Under the pieces are notes generated by a model. It was not told where the DNA came from and searched no databases. It was given only the letters and a program-made list of their open reading frames with translations. This document shows positions 17,530-26,321 of a stretch of DNA of 64,000 bases, piece after piece (the first letter of the stretch is position 1; each line of letters starts with the position of its first letter). A program made the translations under genes and the position numbers. Where the stretch lies: NCBI RefSeq assembly GCF_022921095.1, contig NZ_CP095053.1, positions 1,902,501-1,966,500 on the forward strand. The letters are read 5' to 3'. This DNA comes from Hymenobacter aerilatus (GTDB lineage: Bacteria > Bacteroidota > Bacteroidia > Cytophagales > Hymenobacteraceae).

Positions 17530-17555
17530 AAACCCCGCTACTGGCGGGGTTTTCT
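17530..17555 (+). terminator. terminator of the 44-residue peptide gene
   Basis: A nine-base-pair stem AAACCCCGC/GCGGGGTTT with a 5-base loop runs into a T-rich tail, 28 bases after the stop codon. Confidence 0.8.
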
Positions 17556-17659
17556 GTATTTGGCGCGTCGCACAAAACAGCTCTGATTATCAATCTGTTG
17601 ATCAGAGAGAACAAAAAAATTAGAACTGTTCGCGGGGGTTTTCGGTACTTCACGCTGGG

Positions 17660-17689
17660 TTGACCCATAGAGGGTCGGCCGTACTTTTC
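17660..17689 (+). promoter_or_regulatory. promoter of the FKBP gene
   Basis: TTG at 17660-17662, a 19-base spacer and TACTTTTC at 17682-17689 match the -33/-7 Bacteroidota promoter. The ATG lies 58 bases downstream. Confidence 0.5.
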
Positions 17690-17747
17690 ACCTGCTGGTA
17701 TTCCGGGCGCCACCCATCACCTTGGTTTACAGCACAATTTAGGATGT

Positions 17748-18377
17748 ATGAACCTGAGTAGCCTTAAGGAGCAAATCAGCTACATTATTGGCCGCGACAT
17801 GGCCCGCAACTTCTCGCAGCAGGGCCTGGACCTGGATGTGGATGTGTTGGCCCAAAGCATGAAGGATGCCCTGGGCGGCAAACCCAGCGCCCTCTCCAAC
17901 GAGCAGATACAAGCGGCTATGCAACAGCTACAAGAGCAGCTGGGCGGCGCCGAAGAAGATGACACCCAAGACCCCAACGCCGTGAACAACAACAAAGCCG
18001 AAGGCGAAGCCTTCCTTGCCGAAAACAAAAACAAGTCGGGCGTGACGACCTTGCCCAGCGGCCTCCAGTACGAGGTGCTGACCGAGGGCACCGGCCCTAA
18101 GCCTACCCCCCGCTCGTCGGTGACCACGCACTACCACGGCACGCTCATCAACGGCAACGTGTTCGACAGCAGCTACCAGCGCGGTCAGCCCGCTACGTTT
18201 GGTGTGAACCAGGTAATTGCTGGCTGGACGGAAGCCCTGCAACTGATGCCCGAAGGCTCGAAGTGGCGCCTCTATATTCCCTCGGACCTGGCCTACGGCA
18301 AGCGCGGCGCCGGTCGCGACATCGGCCCCGACTCCACGCTCATCTTCGATGTGGAGCTGTTGAAAGTGAATAACTGA
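17748..18377 (+). CDS. FKBP-type peptidyl-prolyl cis-trans isomerase
   Basis: A 209-residue folding catalyst. Residues ~1-85 form the helical FkpA/Mip-type N-terminal domain (IGRDMARNFSQQGLDLDVD, then QAAMQQLQEQL). A low-complexity acidic linker rich in Asn follows. Residues ~105-207 form the FKBP domain (VTTHYHGTLINGNVFDSS, VIAGWTEALQLMPEGSKW, SDLAYGKRG and the closing LIFDVELLKV). There is no signal peptide or lipobox in front, unlike most Mip proteins, so a cytoplasmic location is possible. The reading frame immediately after the TGA stays open into the next gene. Confidence 0.93.
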   Translation: MNLSSLKEQISYIIGRDMARNFSQQGLDLDVDVLAQSMKDALGGKPSALSNEQIQAAMQQLQEQLGGAEEDDTQDPNAVNNNKAEGEAFLAENKNKSGVTTLPSGLQYEVLTEGTGPKPTPRSSVTTHYHGTLINGNVFDSSYQRGQPATFGVNQVIAGWTEALQLMPEGSKWRLYIPSDLAYGKRGAGRDIGPDSTLIFDVELLKVNN

Positions 18378-18383
18378 CTGGCT

Positions 18384-18433
18384 GTTTCCCCGGCTTCCGC
18401 GGCGCCCTCTGGCGCGGCAGGAGCCGGGGAAAC
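18384..18433 (+). terminator. GC-rich hairpin after the FKBP gene
   Basis: GTTTCCCCGGC (18384-18394) pairs with GCCGGGGAAAC (18423-18433) around a GC-rich loop that can fold further. The tail is CCCTTTCC rather than a T-run. It sits inside the open frame that links the FKBP stop to the next gene. Confidence 0.45.
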
Positions 18434-18548
18434 CCTTTCCCTACCCCCGCCTACGGACTTTTCTACTCCTACCCCCCCTGCTCCTGCCCCCCTGCCTACC
18501 CTGCACAGCGAGGACAACCGCCTGGAGCTAACAGCTACCACGCTACGC

Positions 18549-18956
18549 GTGCACGACCAGCGCTACAATCTGCTAGAATTGGAAGCTGCCGAGCTGACGC
18601 CCGTACGCTGGCTGCTGTGGTACATGCTGGGGGCATTGGTTTTGGCTGGCGTGCTGCTGGCTTTCTTGCAAAACTGGCTGCGCACCCTACCCACGGCGCT
18701 GGGCCTGGCCATAGGTGCCCTGTTGCTGGCGTATGGTAACCGCGGCACCAACCGGCTGCGCTTGCACCGGGCCGGCCGCGAAGCCACGCACTTTGCCCTC
18801 CCCGGCGACCCGGCCACCTGGCAGCCGCTGATCAGCGAGCTGAACCGCCGCATTCGTGCCCGGCACGATGCCGCCGCCGCCCACGCGGCGCAGCTGCTGG
18901 CGGCCCTTGCGCCGCCCGATGCCGACCCGCACACCCCACCCACTGATTCGTTTTAG
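18549..18956 (+). CDS. small membrane protein, start uncertain
   Basis: At least 135 residues from GTG 18549, with two adjacent membrane segments (LLWYMLGALVLAGVLLAFLQ and TALGLAIGALLLAYG) and an Ala-rich C-terminal helix. The frame is open all the way from the FKBP TGA at 18375-18377. The segment before GTG 18549, encoding LHSEDNRLELTATTLRVHDQ, looks coding and continuous with the rest. The true start is therefore probably upstream of 18549, but no ATG exists and only CTG codons are available. Function unknown; probably transcribed with the FKBP gene. Confidence 0.6.
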   Translation: MHDQRYNLLELEAAELTPVRWLLWYMLGALVLAGVLLAFLQNWLRTLPTALGLAIGALLLAYGNRGTNRLRLHRAGREATHFALPGDPATWQPLISELNRRIRARHDAAAAHAAQLLAALAPPDADPHTPPTDSF

Positions 18957-18995
18957 TCTGCCCTTGCTTTAGCTATGCGTCCAGTGGTTTTGCTG

Positions 18996-19003
18996 TACCT
19001 TTG
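18996..19003 (+). promoter_or_regulatory. -7 promoter element of kup
   Basis: TACCTTTG, an exact TAnnTTTG match, lies 47 bases upstream of the kup ATG. Confidence 0.6.
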
Positions 19004-19050
19004 GCGCGTCCGTTTCACTGGTTAGTACCACCGTTTTCCCTCCTCTCTCT

Positions 19051-20985
19051 ATGGACTCCAAACACCAGCACACCGCCATTTCTACGGCAGGTCTGCTCAT
19101 CGCCCTGGGCATTATCTACGGCGATATTGGTACTTCCCCACTCTATGTTATGAAGGCCGTTGTACCGGGTATCATCGACCCGGTGCTAGTATACGGCGGC
19201 ATTTCGTGCGTGCTCTGGACGCTCACGCTTCAAACTACCATTAAGTATGTATTGCTGACGCTGAACGCCGACAACAACGGGGAAGGCGGTATTTTTTCGC
19301 TCTACGCGCTGGTGCGGCGGCGGGCGGGCTGGCTTACCGTCCCGGCCATTGTGGGCGGCGCAGCCCTGCTGGCTGATGGCGTGATTACTCCTCCTATTTC
19401 CGTATCATCGGCGGTGGAGGGCCTGGAAGCCATCTACCCCAATATCCCTACCGTGCCCATTGTTATCGGCATTCTGCTACTGCTGTTTTTACTCCAGAGC
19501 TTCGGAACGCAGATTGTAGGCAAGGCTTTTGGGCCGATTATGCTTCTATGGTTCAGCATGTTGGCTGTGCTGGGCGTCAGCTGGATAGTGCAGCATCCGG
19601 GCATCTTGCAGGCCGCGAATCCCTACTATGCCTACGATTTGCTGGTGAACTACCCTGGTGGCTTCTGGTTGCTGGGCGCGGTATTTCTGTGCACTACCGG
19701 TGCCGAAGCCCTCTACTCCGATCTGGGCCACTGCGGCAAAGGCAACATCCGCATCAGCTGGACTTTTGTGAAGCTGTGCCTGCTGCTCAATTACTTCGGG
19801 CAGGGCGCGTGGTTGCTGGAACACCAGGGCCAGCAGCTAAACGGCCGCAACCCCTTCTATGAGCTGATGCCCCATTGGTTCCTTATCATCGGCATTGGTA
19901 TTGCAACCATTGCGGCGGTTATTGCCTCGCAGGCGCTCATCACAGGGTCGTTTACGCTGGTGGCCGAGGCCATTCGCCTGAACATGTGGCCCAAGGTGAA
20001 GCTCAACTACCCTACCGATGTGAAGGGCCAGCTGTTTGTGCCCAGTATGAACCGTTTGTTGCTGTTTGGCTGCATTGGGGTAGTGCTGTATTTTCAGCGC
20101 TCCGAGCATATGGAGGCAGCCTACGGGCTGGCCATCACCCTCACTATGCTCATGACCACGCTCTTGCTCACCGTATGGCTGCGCAGTAAACGGGTGCCCA
20201 TGGCCGCCATTGCATTATTCGTGTTGCTCTACGGTAGCATTGAGGGGTCGTTTTTGATTGCCAACCTTATCAAGTTTCCGCACGGCGGGTGGGTATCGTT
20301 GGCCATTGGGGCGGCGCTGGTGAGCGTGATGTACGTGTGGCTACGGGCTTTCTACATCAAGAAGCGCCTCACCGAATTCGTGAAAATTGAGCCCTACATA
20401 GAGTCGCTTAAGAATCTGAGCGACGACGAGTCTATTCCTAAATACTCCACCCACTTGGTGTTCATGACCTCGGCCGAACGGGCTTCCGAAATTGAGTCGA
20501 AAATCATTTACTCAATCTTCCAGAAACGACCAAAACGGGCTGATATCTATTGGTTTGTGCACGTGGATACCACCGACGAGCCGTATACAATGGAATACAA
20601 AGTGTCGGAGCTGGCCAAGGATGACGTGTTTCGCATCACGTTCCGCCTGGGCTTCCGGGTCGAGCAGCGCATCAACCTCTACTTCCGCAAGGTGGTTGAA
20701 GACCTGGTGCGCAATAAGGAGGTAGACATCACCTCGCGCTACGAATCCCTTAGCAAGCAGCACGTGACGGGCGATTTCCGCTTTGTAGTGCTGGAAAAGT
20801 ACCTGTCCGTCGACAACGACTTCCCGACCATGGAGAAGCTCGTGATGCAGGCGTATTTCTACATCAAGCAGTTCATTGCCTCCGAAGACAAGTACTTTGG
20901 CCTCGATACCAGTTCCGTGAAGGTGGAGAAGGTGCCGCTGGTCATCGCCCCCGTCCGCGACGTGGCGCTCAAACGCATCAGCTAG
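19051..20985 (+). CDS. kup: KUP/HAK/KT-family potassium uptake protein
   Basis: A 644-residue low-affinity K+/H+ symporter of the inner membrane. The family signature GIIYGDIGTSPLY is at the start of the first membrane helix (~residues 20-32), followed by about eleven more hydrophobic segments up to ~residue 435 and a hydrophilic C-terminal domain of ~200 residues. NADNNGEGGIFSLYALVRR is the conserved cytoplasmic loop. It has its own promoter with an exact -7 element and a very strong terminator hairpin, so it is probably mono-cistronic. Length matches the family. Confidence 0.95.
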   Translation: MDSKHQHTAISTAGLLIALGIIYGDIGTSPLYVMKAVVPGIIDPVLVYGGISCVLWTLTLQTTIKYVLLTLNADNNGEGGIFSLYALVRRRAGWLTVPAIVGGAALLADGVITPPISVSSAVEGLEAIYPNIPTVPIVIGILLLLFLLQSFGTQIVGKAFGPIMLLWFSMLAVLGVSWIVQHPGILQAANPYYAYDLLVNYPGGFWLLGAVFLCTTGAEALYSDLGHCGKGNIRISWTFVKLCLLLNYFGQGAWLLEHQGQQLNGRNPFYELMPHWFLIIGIGIATIAAVIASQALITGSFTLVAEAIRLNMWPKVKLNYPTDVKGQLFVPSMNRLLLFGCIGVVLYFQRSEHMEAAYGLAITLTMLMTTLLLTVWLRSKRVPMAAIALFVLLYGSIEGSFLIANLIKFPHGGWVSLAIGAALVSVMYVWLRAFYIKKRLTEFVKIEPYIESLKNLSDDESIPKYSTHLVFMTSAERASEIESKIIYSIFQKRPKRADIYWFVHVDTTDEPYTMEYKVSELAKDDVFRITFRLGFRVEQRINLYFRKVVEDLVRNKEVDITSRYESLSKQHVTGDFRFVVLEKYLSVDNDFPTMEKLVMQAYFYIKQFIASEDKYFGLDTSSVKVEKVPLVIAPVRDVALKRIS

Positions 20986-20986
20986 C

Positions 20987-21050
20987 CCTACCCTTCGGGC
21001 ATGAAAAAGGCGACCCACTTGGGTCGCCTTTTTCATGCCCGAAGGGTAGG
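20987..21050 (+). terminator. 30-bp perfect hairpin terminator after kup
   Basis: 20987-21016 and 21021-21050 are exact inverted copies separated by ACTT. The stem contains an A-run on the left arm (ATGAAAAAGG) and the matching T-run on the right arm, so a shorter inner terminator (GGCGACCC/GGGTCGCC followed by TTTTT) is nested in a larger palindrome. It begins one base after the kup stop codon. Confidence 0.85.
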
Positions 21051-21108
21051 ACCGGTATAAATTACCGCTCCGGCCGATGACTTTGCTAGCAAAAAAAGCC
21101 CGGGATTC

Positions 21109-21216
21109 ATGCGAGCAAAATTACTACCCTGGTTAACCGGCAGTAGCGCAGCAGGTCGTGAGGCTGCTAACGACCTGCCCTACTCTCAGGGCTATATCAC
21201 GAAGCTGGAGAAGTAG
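21109..21216 (+). other. possible gene remnant in the intergenic region 21051-21466
   Basis: A 35-codon frame begins MRAKLLPWL and ends DLPYSQGYITKLEK, the last part resembling the recognition helix of an XRE-type helix-turn-helix. It is too short to be a complete regulator. Immediately after it, 21217-21231 matches part of the family B repeat arm (TCAGCAGGACGTTC). The rest of the ~415-base gap shows nothing coding. A decayed gene plus a decayed repeat is the best reading. Confidence 0.2.
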
Positions 21217-21466
21217 GTCAGCAGGACGTTCAGTCTTCTGACTTCCTGGATAGCCTCTACTACTATTGAAGTACAGCGCAACCCGCTTGCAGAGCGAAGA
21301 CCGTCATCTTGGTTTTTCTTATCTGTTTTGCTTCCTACCCCCTTCGTTGCCTATCTCCTAGGTGGTTCTTTTAAAAGTATAAATGTCTATGAATATGACT
21401 ATTAAGACCACTAAATAATAGATATGCATGGCTAAATATACCTAAAATCGGGTATTGCGGGGCACA

Positions 21467-21474
21467 TACCTTTC
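21467..21474 (+). promoter_or_regulatory. -7 promoter element of the DUF5723 gene
   Basis: TACCTTTC differs from TAnnTTTG only at the last base and lies 38 bases before the ATG. No clear -33 TTG is at the right distance. Confidence 0.4.
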
Positions 21475-21512
21475 TGTGATTTTTGCAAATAAAGACTGTA
21501 AAAATCATATTT

Positions 21513-23312
21513 ATGACATACTTTTACTTCTTCCATTCCCGCGCAGGATTTTTACTCTTGCTGGTACTCTTGTTGGCTTTAACTCATTCGGGATGGGCGC
21601 AGAACTGGAGCGGTTTAGCGCATAGCAACTACGGGGGCACGCAAAATATCTATCTGAATCCGGCTTCGTTGGCCGACTCCCGGCATGCTGCTTACCTGAA
21701 CTTGGGTAGTGGCAACGCCACGTTTTATAACACCTACCTCCAGCTGGAGCTGCCAAGCTCGCCGCTGAAGTTTCTGCGAAGTGGTCAGGAGCTGCGCGAA
21801 CAGTATTTGCAGGAGCAAGGCGGTGGCGGACCGTATTTCGCCACGTTCATGGGCGAAGCGCGGCTTCCCTCCTTGATGCTGGCAGTGGGCAAGCAGCAAG
21901 GCATTGCGTTTACCAATCGGGTACGCGTGTTTGCGCAGGCCAATAACGTAAGCGAAAACCTAGCCCGGGTGGCCCGTTATGGCCTGGACGATGCCAATAG
22001 CCTGGGGCTGTCCAACGACAACAACTTTACCCTATCGGCCGGCGCCTACCACGAATTTGCCTTCTCCTACGCCCGTACGTTTACGGCCAACCAGACGCAT
22101 TTCTGGAAAGGCGGCATCACGGCCAAGTATCTGGTCGGGCTGGCCGGCGGCTACCTGCAAAGCGAGGGTACCGGCTATCAGGTGTACAACGAAGACAGCG
22201 TACAGCTGCGCAATGCCAATCTGAATTACGGTTTCACCAACCCTGAGCTGTATGACCAGCAGGACTTCAGCGTGGGCTCCCTCTACGGCAAGCAGCGCCT
22301 GGGGCGGGGCGTTGGGTTTGATGTGGGGGTAGCGTATGAGTGGCGGCCCGACCACGACCAGTACGAGTACCAGATGGATGGCCGCACCTGGGAAGATGCT
22401 ACCCACAACAAGTACCGGCTTCGTCTGGGCTTGGCCCTCACCGATATAGGTGCCATCCGTTATAACAACGCGCAGTATGTGCGCCAGGCGCGGGTAGCCA
22501 ACAGCCAAACGCTGCAACTCGGGCAGCTCGATACCGTCCAGATCCGCAATGCCGATGACATTGCGCCTACCCTGGACCGCTTGGTTGGTCTTTCCGAACA
22601 GAGCCAGCGCTTCACCACCTACCTGCCCACTACCCTGCGCCTCAGCGCCGACTACCGTTTGGCCAACCATGTGTATGCTGGCCTGCAGTGGACGCAAAGC
22701 CTACTACCGGAAAGAACGATTGGGCAACGCTCTATCAGCAGTCTGGTTCTCACCCCGCGCCTGGAGTTTAGCCACGTTGAGGTAGCAGTGCCCGTTCTGC
22801 TCACCAACCGCTACCGCTCGCTGCAGTTGGGGGCTATGGTGCGCCTGGGTCCGTTGCTGATTGGCTCCGATAACCTGGGTGGCCTACTGGGCCTGACTGC
22901 CACCACCGGCGCGGATGTATACGTGGGCCTGGGCCTTGCCCTACACAAAAAACGGCTGAAAGATCGGGACAAGGATGGGGTCAGCAATAAACTGGATAAA
23001 TGCCCCAAGGTGAAGGGCACCTGGGCATTGCAGGGCTGTCCCGATCAGGATGGGGACGGTATTGCGGACGCCGCGGATGCCTGCCCCACGGAAGCAGGAC
23101 CAAGCGAAAACAAAGGCTGCCCGCTCCCGGCCACAGAACAGTCGGCCCCGGTGGTGCCGGCTTCTACCCCCGAGCCCACCACACCGACGCAGCCAGAACA
23201 GACCGTTGCTCCTACCCCACCAGCTACGCCTACCCCGCCGGCCACGCCTACCCCCGAGCAGCCACTGCCGATTCCTACCACGGCCCCTACTCCCCCCACC
23301 GACCTACCGTAG
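21513..23312 (+). CDS. DUF5723-family outer-membrane protein with thrombospondin type 3 repeats
   Basis: A 599-residue exported protein. A signal peptide (LLLLVLLLALTHSGWAQ) is followed by a ~440-residue beta-barrel-like DUF5723 region beginning NWSGLAHSNYGGTQNIYLNP. Calcium-binding thrombospondin type 3 repeats then follow (DRDKDGVSNKLDKCPKVKG, DQDGDGIADAADACPT). The tail is a ~60-residue Pro/Thr-rich low-complexity stretch built from TPTPPAT-like units. Proteins of this layout often end in an OmpA peptidoglycan-binding domain; here the protein stops after the Pro-rich linker. TTG 21483 would extend the frame, but ATG 21513 gives a proper signal peptide. Confidence 0.8.
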   Translation: MTYFYFFHSRAGFLLLLVLLLALTHSGWAQNWSGLAHSNYGGTQNIYLNPASLADSRHAAYLNLGSGNATFYNTYLQLELPSSPLKFLRSGQELREQYLQEQGGGGPYFATFMGEARLPSLMLAVGKQQGIAFTNRVRVFAQANNVSENLARVARYGLDDANSLGLSNDNNFTLSAGAYHEFAFSYARTFTANQTHFWKGGITAKYLVGLAGGYLQSEGTGYQVYNEDSVQLRNANLNYGFTNPELYDQQDFSVGSLYGKQRLGRGVGFDVGVAYEWRPDHDQYEYQMDGRTWEDATHNKYRLRLGLALTDIGAIRYNNAQYVRQARVANSQTLQLGQLDTVQIRNADDIAPTLDRLVGLSEQSQRFTTYLPTTLRLSADYRLANHVYAGLQWTQSLLPERTIGQRSISSLVLTPRLEFSHVEVAVPVLLTNRYRSLQLGAMVRLGPLLIGSDNLGGLLGLTATTGADVYVGLGLALHKKRLKDRDKDGVSNKLDKCPKVKGTWALQGCPDQDGDGIADAADACPTEAGPSENKGCPLPATEQSAPVVPASTPEPTTPTQPEQTVAPTPPATPTPPATPTPEQPLPIPTTAPTPPTDLP

Positions 23313-23320
23313 GACGCCGT

Positions 23321-23350
23321 GCTACTACCTACAGTTGGGTAGGTAGTAGC
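23321..23350. terminator. hairpin between convergent genes
   Basis: An 11-bp perfect stem GCTACTACCTA/TAGGTAGTAGC with an 8-base loop lies between the end of the DUF5723 gene and the end of the LuxR gene. There is no T-run, so termination efficiency is uncertain. Confidence 0.5.
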
Positions 23351-23416
23351 GGCTCCACGTGGATGCCACGACTTGTTTCAGAGGCGCTACCTTCTGGCGT
23401 TCTACATTGCCCGCGG

Positions 23417-24085
23417 CTAGAGCAAATCAAAGGCGCGGGCATACTGTCCGAGTTCGTAGGCGGAGGTGGTGCCTAGCTTCTGGCGCAGGTTACGGCGGTG
23501 CGTATCAACGGTTTGAACGGAGATAAACAAGCTTTCGGCAATATCGCCCGAGCTTTGCCCCCGGCAGATGCAGGCCAACACTTGCCGCTCCCGGTTGGTG
23601 AGGCTGGCAAACCGGGCCGACTGGGCGCGCAGGAAGGCGTTTTCATCCAGTAGCCGCTGCGCTTTGGTGTTGATGTGACAGTCTGGGTCCAAAATGCAGG
23701 ACAAGCAGACAGTCAGCAGGGGTTGCCCCTGGTTGCCTTGCGCCAAGATGCGCACCGTGCTCAGATGAAGCTGATAGCTGCCCTGTGGCCCCGTGCGCAC
23801 CTGCTGAAAGAGGGTAAGCGAGTAGGTCAGATCGTTCCGCTCCAGTAGGTCGGCTACCTGCGGAACGTATTTGTGGGCTTCGTCGGCGTTGAAATAACGG
23901 CTATAGTACTCCTCGCCCATGGCCTTCAGTTCCGGCACCGTTGTGTTCAGCTTGGCTAGTCCCATGGCCGACATATACAGCACCTGGCGGCAGTCACCGC
24001 TTAAGATGATTATCACCCCGGGCAAGTCGTCGGCTACGGCCGCAACCTCTGCTATTTTTCGCTCAATCAGTTCTTCATCGGTCAT
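23417..24085 (-). CDS. LuxR-family transcriptional regulator with PAS-like sensor
   Basis: A 222-residue regulator. Residues ~1-140 look like a PAS-type sensor domain (GVIIILSGDCRQVLYMSAMGL). Residues ~158-222 form the LuxR/GerE helix-turn-helix: LTNRERQVLACICRGQSSGD, then IAESLFISVQTVDTHRRNLR. This layout is frequent in Bacteroidota as single-protein regulators of envelope or stress genes. No receiver phosphorylation site is visible, so it is not a classical response regulator. It stands alone; targets cannot be inferred. Confidence 0.85.
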   Translation of the reverse strand: MTDEELIERKIAEVAAVADDLPGVIIILSGDCRQVLYMSAMGLAKLNTTVPELKAMGEEYYSRYFNADEAHKYVPQVADLLERNDLTYSLTLFQQVRTGPQGSYQLHLSTVRILAQGNQGQPLLTVCLSCILDPDCHINTKAQRLLDENAFLRAQSARFASLTNRERQVLACICRGQSSGDIAESLFISVQTVDTHRRNLRQKLGTTSAYELGQYARAFDLL

Positions 24086-24256
24086 GCAAATGGGGGTAAG
24101 TCATCCAGATATCAAATCCAAAATGTAGACGAAGCGGCTCTTTTCCCATGCTTCACCCCCCTGCCGTATACCTTATCTAGAGTTGCCTCAATTAAAAGAT
24201 AAAAAGTAGAAGCCTCGAATACAACCTAAAGTCTATATTTATTATTTGGCACCCCT

Positions 24257-24314
24257 AAATCATAAAGGCTCCGGTGGTTAAATGTCGATTCAACCACCGG
24301 AGCCTTTATGATTT
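24257..24314 (-). terminator. terminator of the M61 peptidase gene
   Basis: A 23-bp perfect stem (24257-24279 with 24292-24314) around a 12-base loop, with A-runs on one side and T-runs on the other. It is 33 bases past the stop of the minus-strand M61 gene. Confidence 0.85.
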
Positions 24315-24346
24315 TCCTCTTTTACAAGAAATTTCGCTTTCCACTA

Positions 24347-26155
24347 CTACTGCCCTACCGGCAGCCACTTGCGCAGCACTTTCAGCTGGGCTTCGGTGGG
24401 GTTTTCTACCTGCTCTACGCGGTAGCGCTGGGTGGTACCGGCCAGCAGCGGGAAGCTCACTTCCTTGATCTGACCATCGCGGTTTACCAGGAATTTGACG
24501 GTAGTGCCGGCCGGGCGGCCGGTAAGGGCCGTGTTGGGGTCGGTAGTGATGCGGCCGCCGTCGAGGGCCAGGATTTCGTCGTTCACGTTCAGGCCACCCT
24601 GCCAGGCGCTACCGTCGCGCACCACGGTAGTCACGGTAGGCGCGCCGCCACGGGTGCTTACCACAGCACCCAGCACGCCGTCGGTGGTAGTGGGGGTGTT
24701 GGCGAGGCGCAGGCCCGCGTAGCCCAGGGCCGTATTGTAGGGTAGGGTTTCGGTGCCGTACACGTAGCGCCGGAAGAAGTCGTCGAAGCGCTGGCCGGTT
24801 ATTTTGGCCACAGCAGCTTGGTATTCTTCGTCGGTGAAGCCACGCTTCTTCTTGGTGTAGTACTCCGAGTAGAGGTAGCGCATCACGTCGTCGAGGCTTT
24901 TCTCGCCTTTGGTGGCGTTAATCACCATCAGGTCCAGCACGGCCCCAATCACCTCGCCCTTGTCGTAGTAGCTGATGCTGGTGTTATAGGAGTTTTCGTT
25001 GGGTCGGTACTGCTTGATCCAGCTATCAAAGCTCGACTCGGCAGCCGACTGAATCTTATTGCCGGGCGTGTTTTCTACCCTGGTAATCACGTTGCTGAGG
25101 TCGGCTAGGTAGTTTTCGGGCTTCACGAAGCCGGCGCGCTGGGTAATCAGGTTGGAGAAATACTCGGTGCCGCCCTCGCTCACCCACAGCATGTGCGTGT
25201 AGTTTTCCTTGTCGTAGTCGAACGGCCCCAGCGCGATGGGCCGAATGCGCTTCACGTTCCAGAGGTGGAAATACTCGTGCGCTACCAGCCCCAGAAAGGC
25301 CTTGTAGCCGCCAGGGGTATTATACGTGTTGCGCGACACCTCCAGGGTAGTCGAGAACAAGTGCTCCAAGCCGCCGCTACCACGCTCCAGGTTGTGCACA
25401 ATGAACACGTAGCGGTCCAGCGGGTTCTGGCCCACCACGCGGTGCGCTTCCTCACATACTTTTTTCATATCGGCCAGCAGCTGCTGCTCGTCGTAGCGGG
25501 CCTCGCCGTACATGGCTACCGTATGGGGCGTGCCGTTGGCGGTAAATTGCAATACCTTCTGGTTGCCGATTTCGATGGGCGAGTCGGCCAGCTCGTCGTA
25601 GCTCTCGGAGCGGAAGGTGAAGGGCGCGCCGCCGCTCACGGGCTTTAGGCTGGTGCTTACTTGGCTCCAACCAGTAGAGGGCCGCACCGTGAGAGTACTG
25701 CCCATCATTTTGCCCTCGGCCGGATACATAAACACGCTGGTACCGTTGAGGTAGCCGTGGGAGGCATCGATAAAGCTGGTGCGTACGCTCAGCTCATACG
25801 CGTACACCTTATACTTAACGGTGAAGTCCTTGGCCTTGGGATGATACACGCGCCAAGTGTTCTTATCCACCTTGTCAACCTGTAGCGCCTGCCCGCCGGC
25901 TGTGGCTACCAGGCCTTCCACGTTTTTCTCGAACTCCCGCACCAGGTAGGAGCCGGGCGCCCACACGGGCATTTTCACGTCGGTATAGGGTTTGTTGAAG
26001 CCCCCCAGGCTCATTTCCACTTCGAAGTAGTGCGTTTGCGGAGCAGGCATCGAGAGGGTGTAGCGTAGGGTAGGCGTGGCAGCGGCAGCTGTGGCGGCCG
26101 TCAGCAACGACAGCGCCCCGGCGGCTACCAGCGTGCGGAAACGGGTAAGCAGCAT
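24347..26155 (-). CDS. M61-family glycyl aminopeptidase-like metallopeptidase with PDZ domain
   Basis: A 602-residue exported zinc peptidase. Residues 1-26 form a signal peptide (VAAGALSLLTAATAAAA). A beta-sandwich N-terminal domain covers ~27-180. The catalytic thermolysin-like domain has HEYFH at 293-297 followed by LWNVKRIRP and a downstream WVSEGGTEYF that supplies the third zinc ligand. A PDZ domain lies in the last ~110 residues (ALGYAGLRLANTP, WQGGLNVNDEILALDG). M61 members cleave N-terminal Gly/Ala in the periplasm. ATG 26155 is chosen over an upstream in-frame start at 26260, which would bury the signal peptide. Divergent from the NlpC/P60 gene. Confidence 0.92.
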   Translation of the reverse strand: MLLTRFRTLVAAGALSLLTAATAAAATPTLRYTLSMPAPQTHYFEVEMSLGGFNKPYTDVKMPVWAPGSYLVREFEKNVEGLVATAGGQALQVDKVDKNTWRVYHPKAKDFTVKYKVYAYELSVRTSFIDASHGYLNGTSVFMYPAEGKMMGSTLTVRPSTGWSQVSTSLKPVSGGAPFTFRSESYDELADSPIEIGNQKVLQFTANGTPHTVAMYGEARYDEQQLLADMKKVCEEAHRVVGQNPLDRYVFIVHNLERGSGGLEHLFSTTLEVSRNTYNTPGGYKAFLGLVAHEYFHLWNVKRIRPIALGPFDYDKENYTHMLWVSEGGTEYFSNLITQRAGFVKPENYLADLSNVITRVENTPGNKIQSAAESSFDSWIKQYRPNENSYNTSISYYDKGEVIGAVLDLMVINATKGEKSLDDVMRYLYSEYYTKKKRGFTDEEYQAAVAKITGQRFDDFFRRYVYGTETLPYNTALGYAGLRLANTPTTTDGVLGAVVSTRGGAPTVTTVVRDGSAWQGGLNVNDEILALDGGRITTDPNTALTGRPAGTTVKFLVNRDGQIKEVSFPLLAGTTQRYRVEQVENPTEAQLKVLRKWLPVGQ

Positions 26156-26321
26156 GAACAGAAAGTGAGAATAAGAAAAGCAGGTGTACACCCGACCCAA
26201 AACAAAGGCCGGGGTTGCAAAGTAAGGCCGATTTTTGAGCCTACCTACTTGCCGGGGCATCCCCCGCCGGAACCCCTACCCCACGGTTGCCGTTAGGCAG
26301 CTTACTTTCCTGCTCCCGTCT

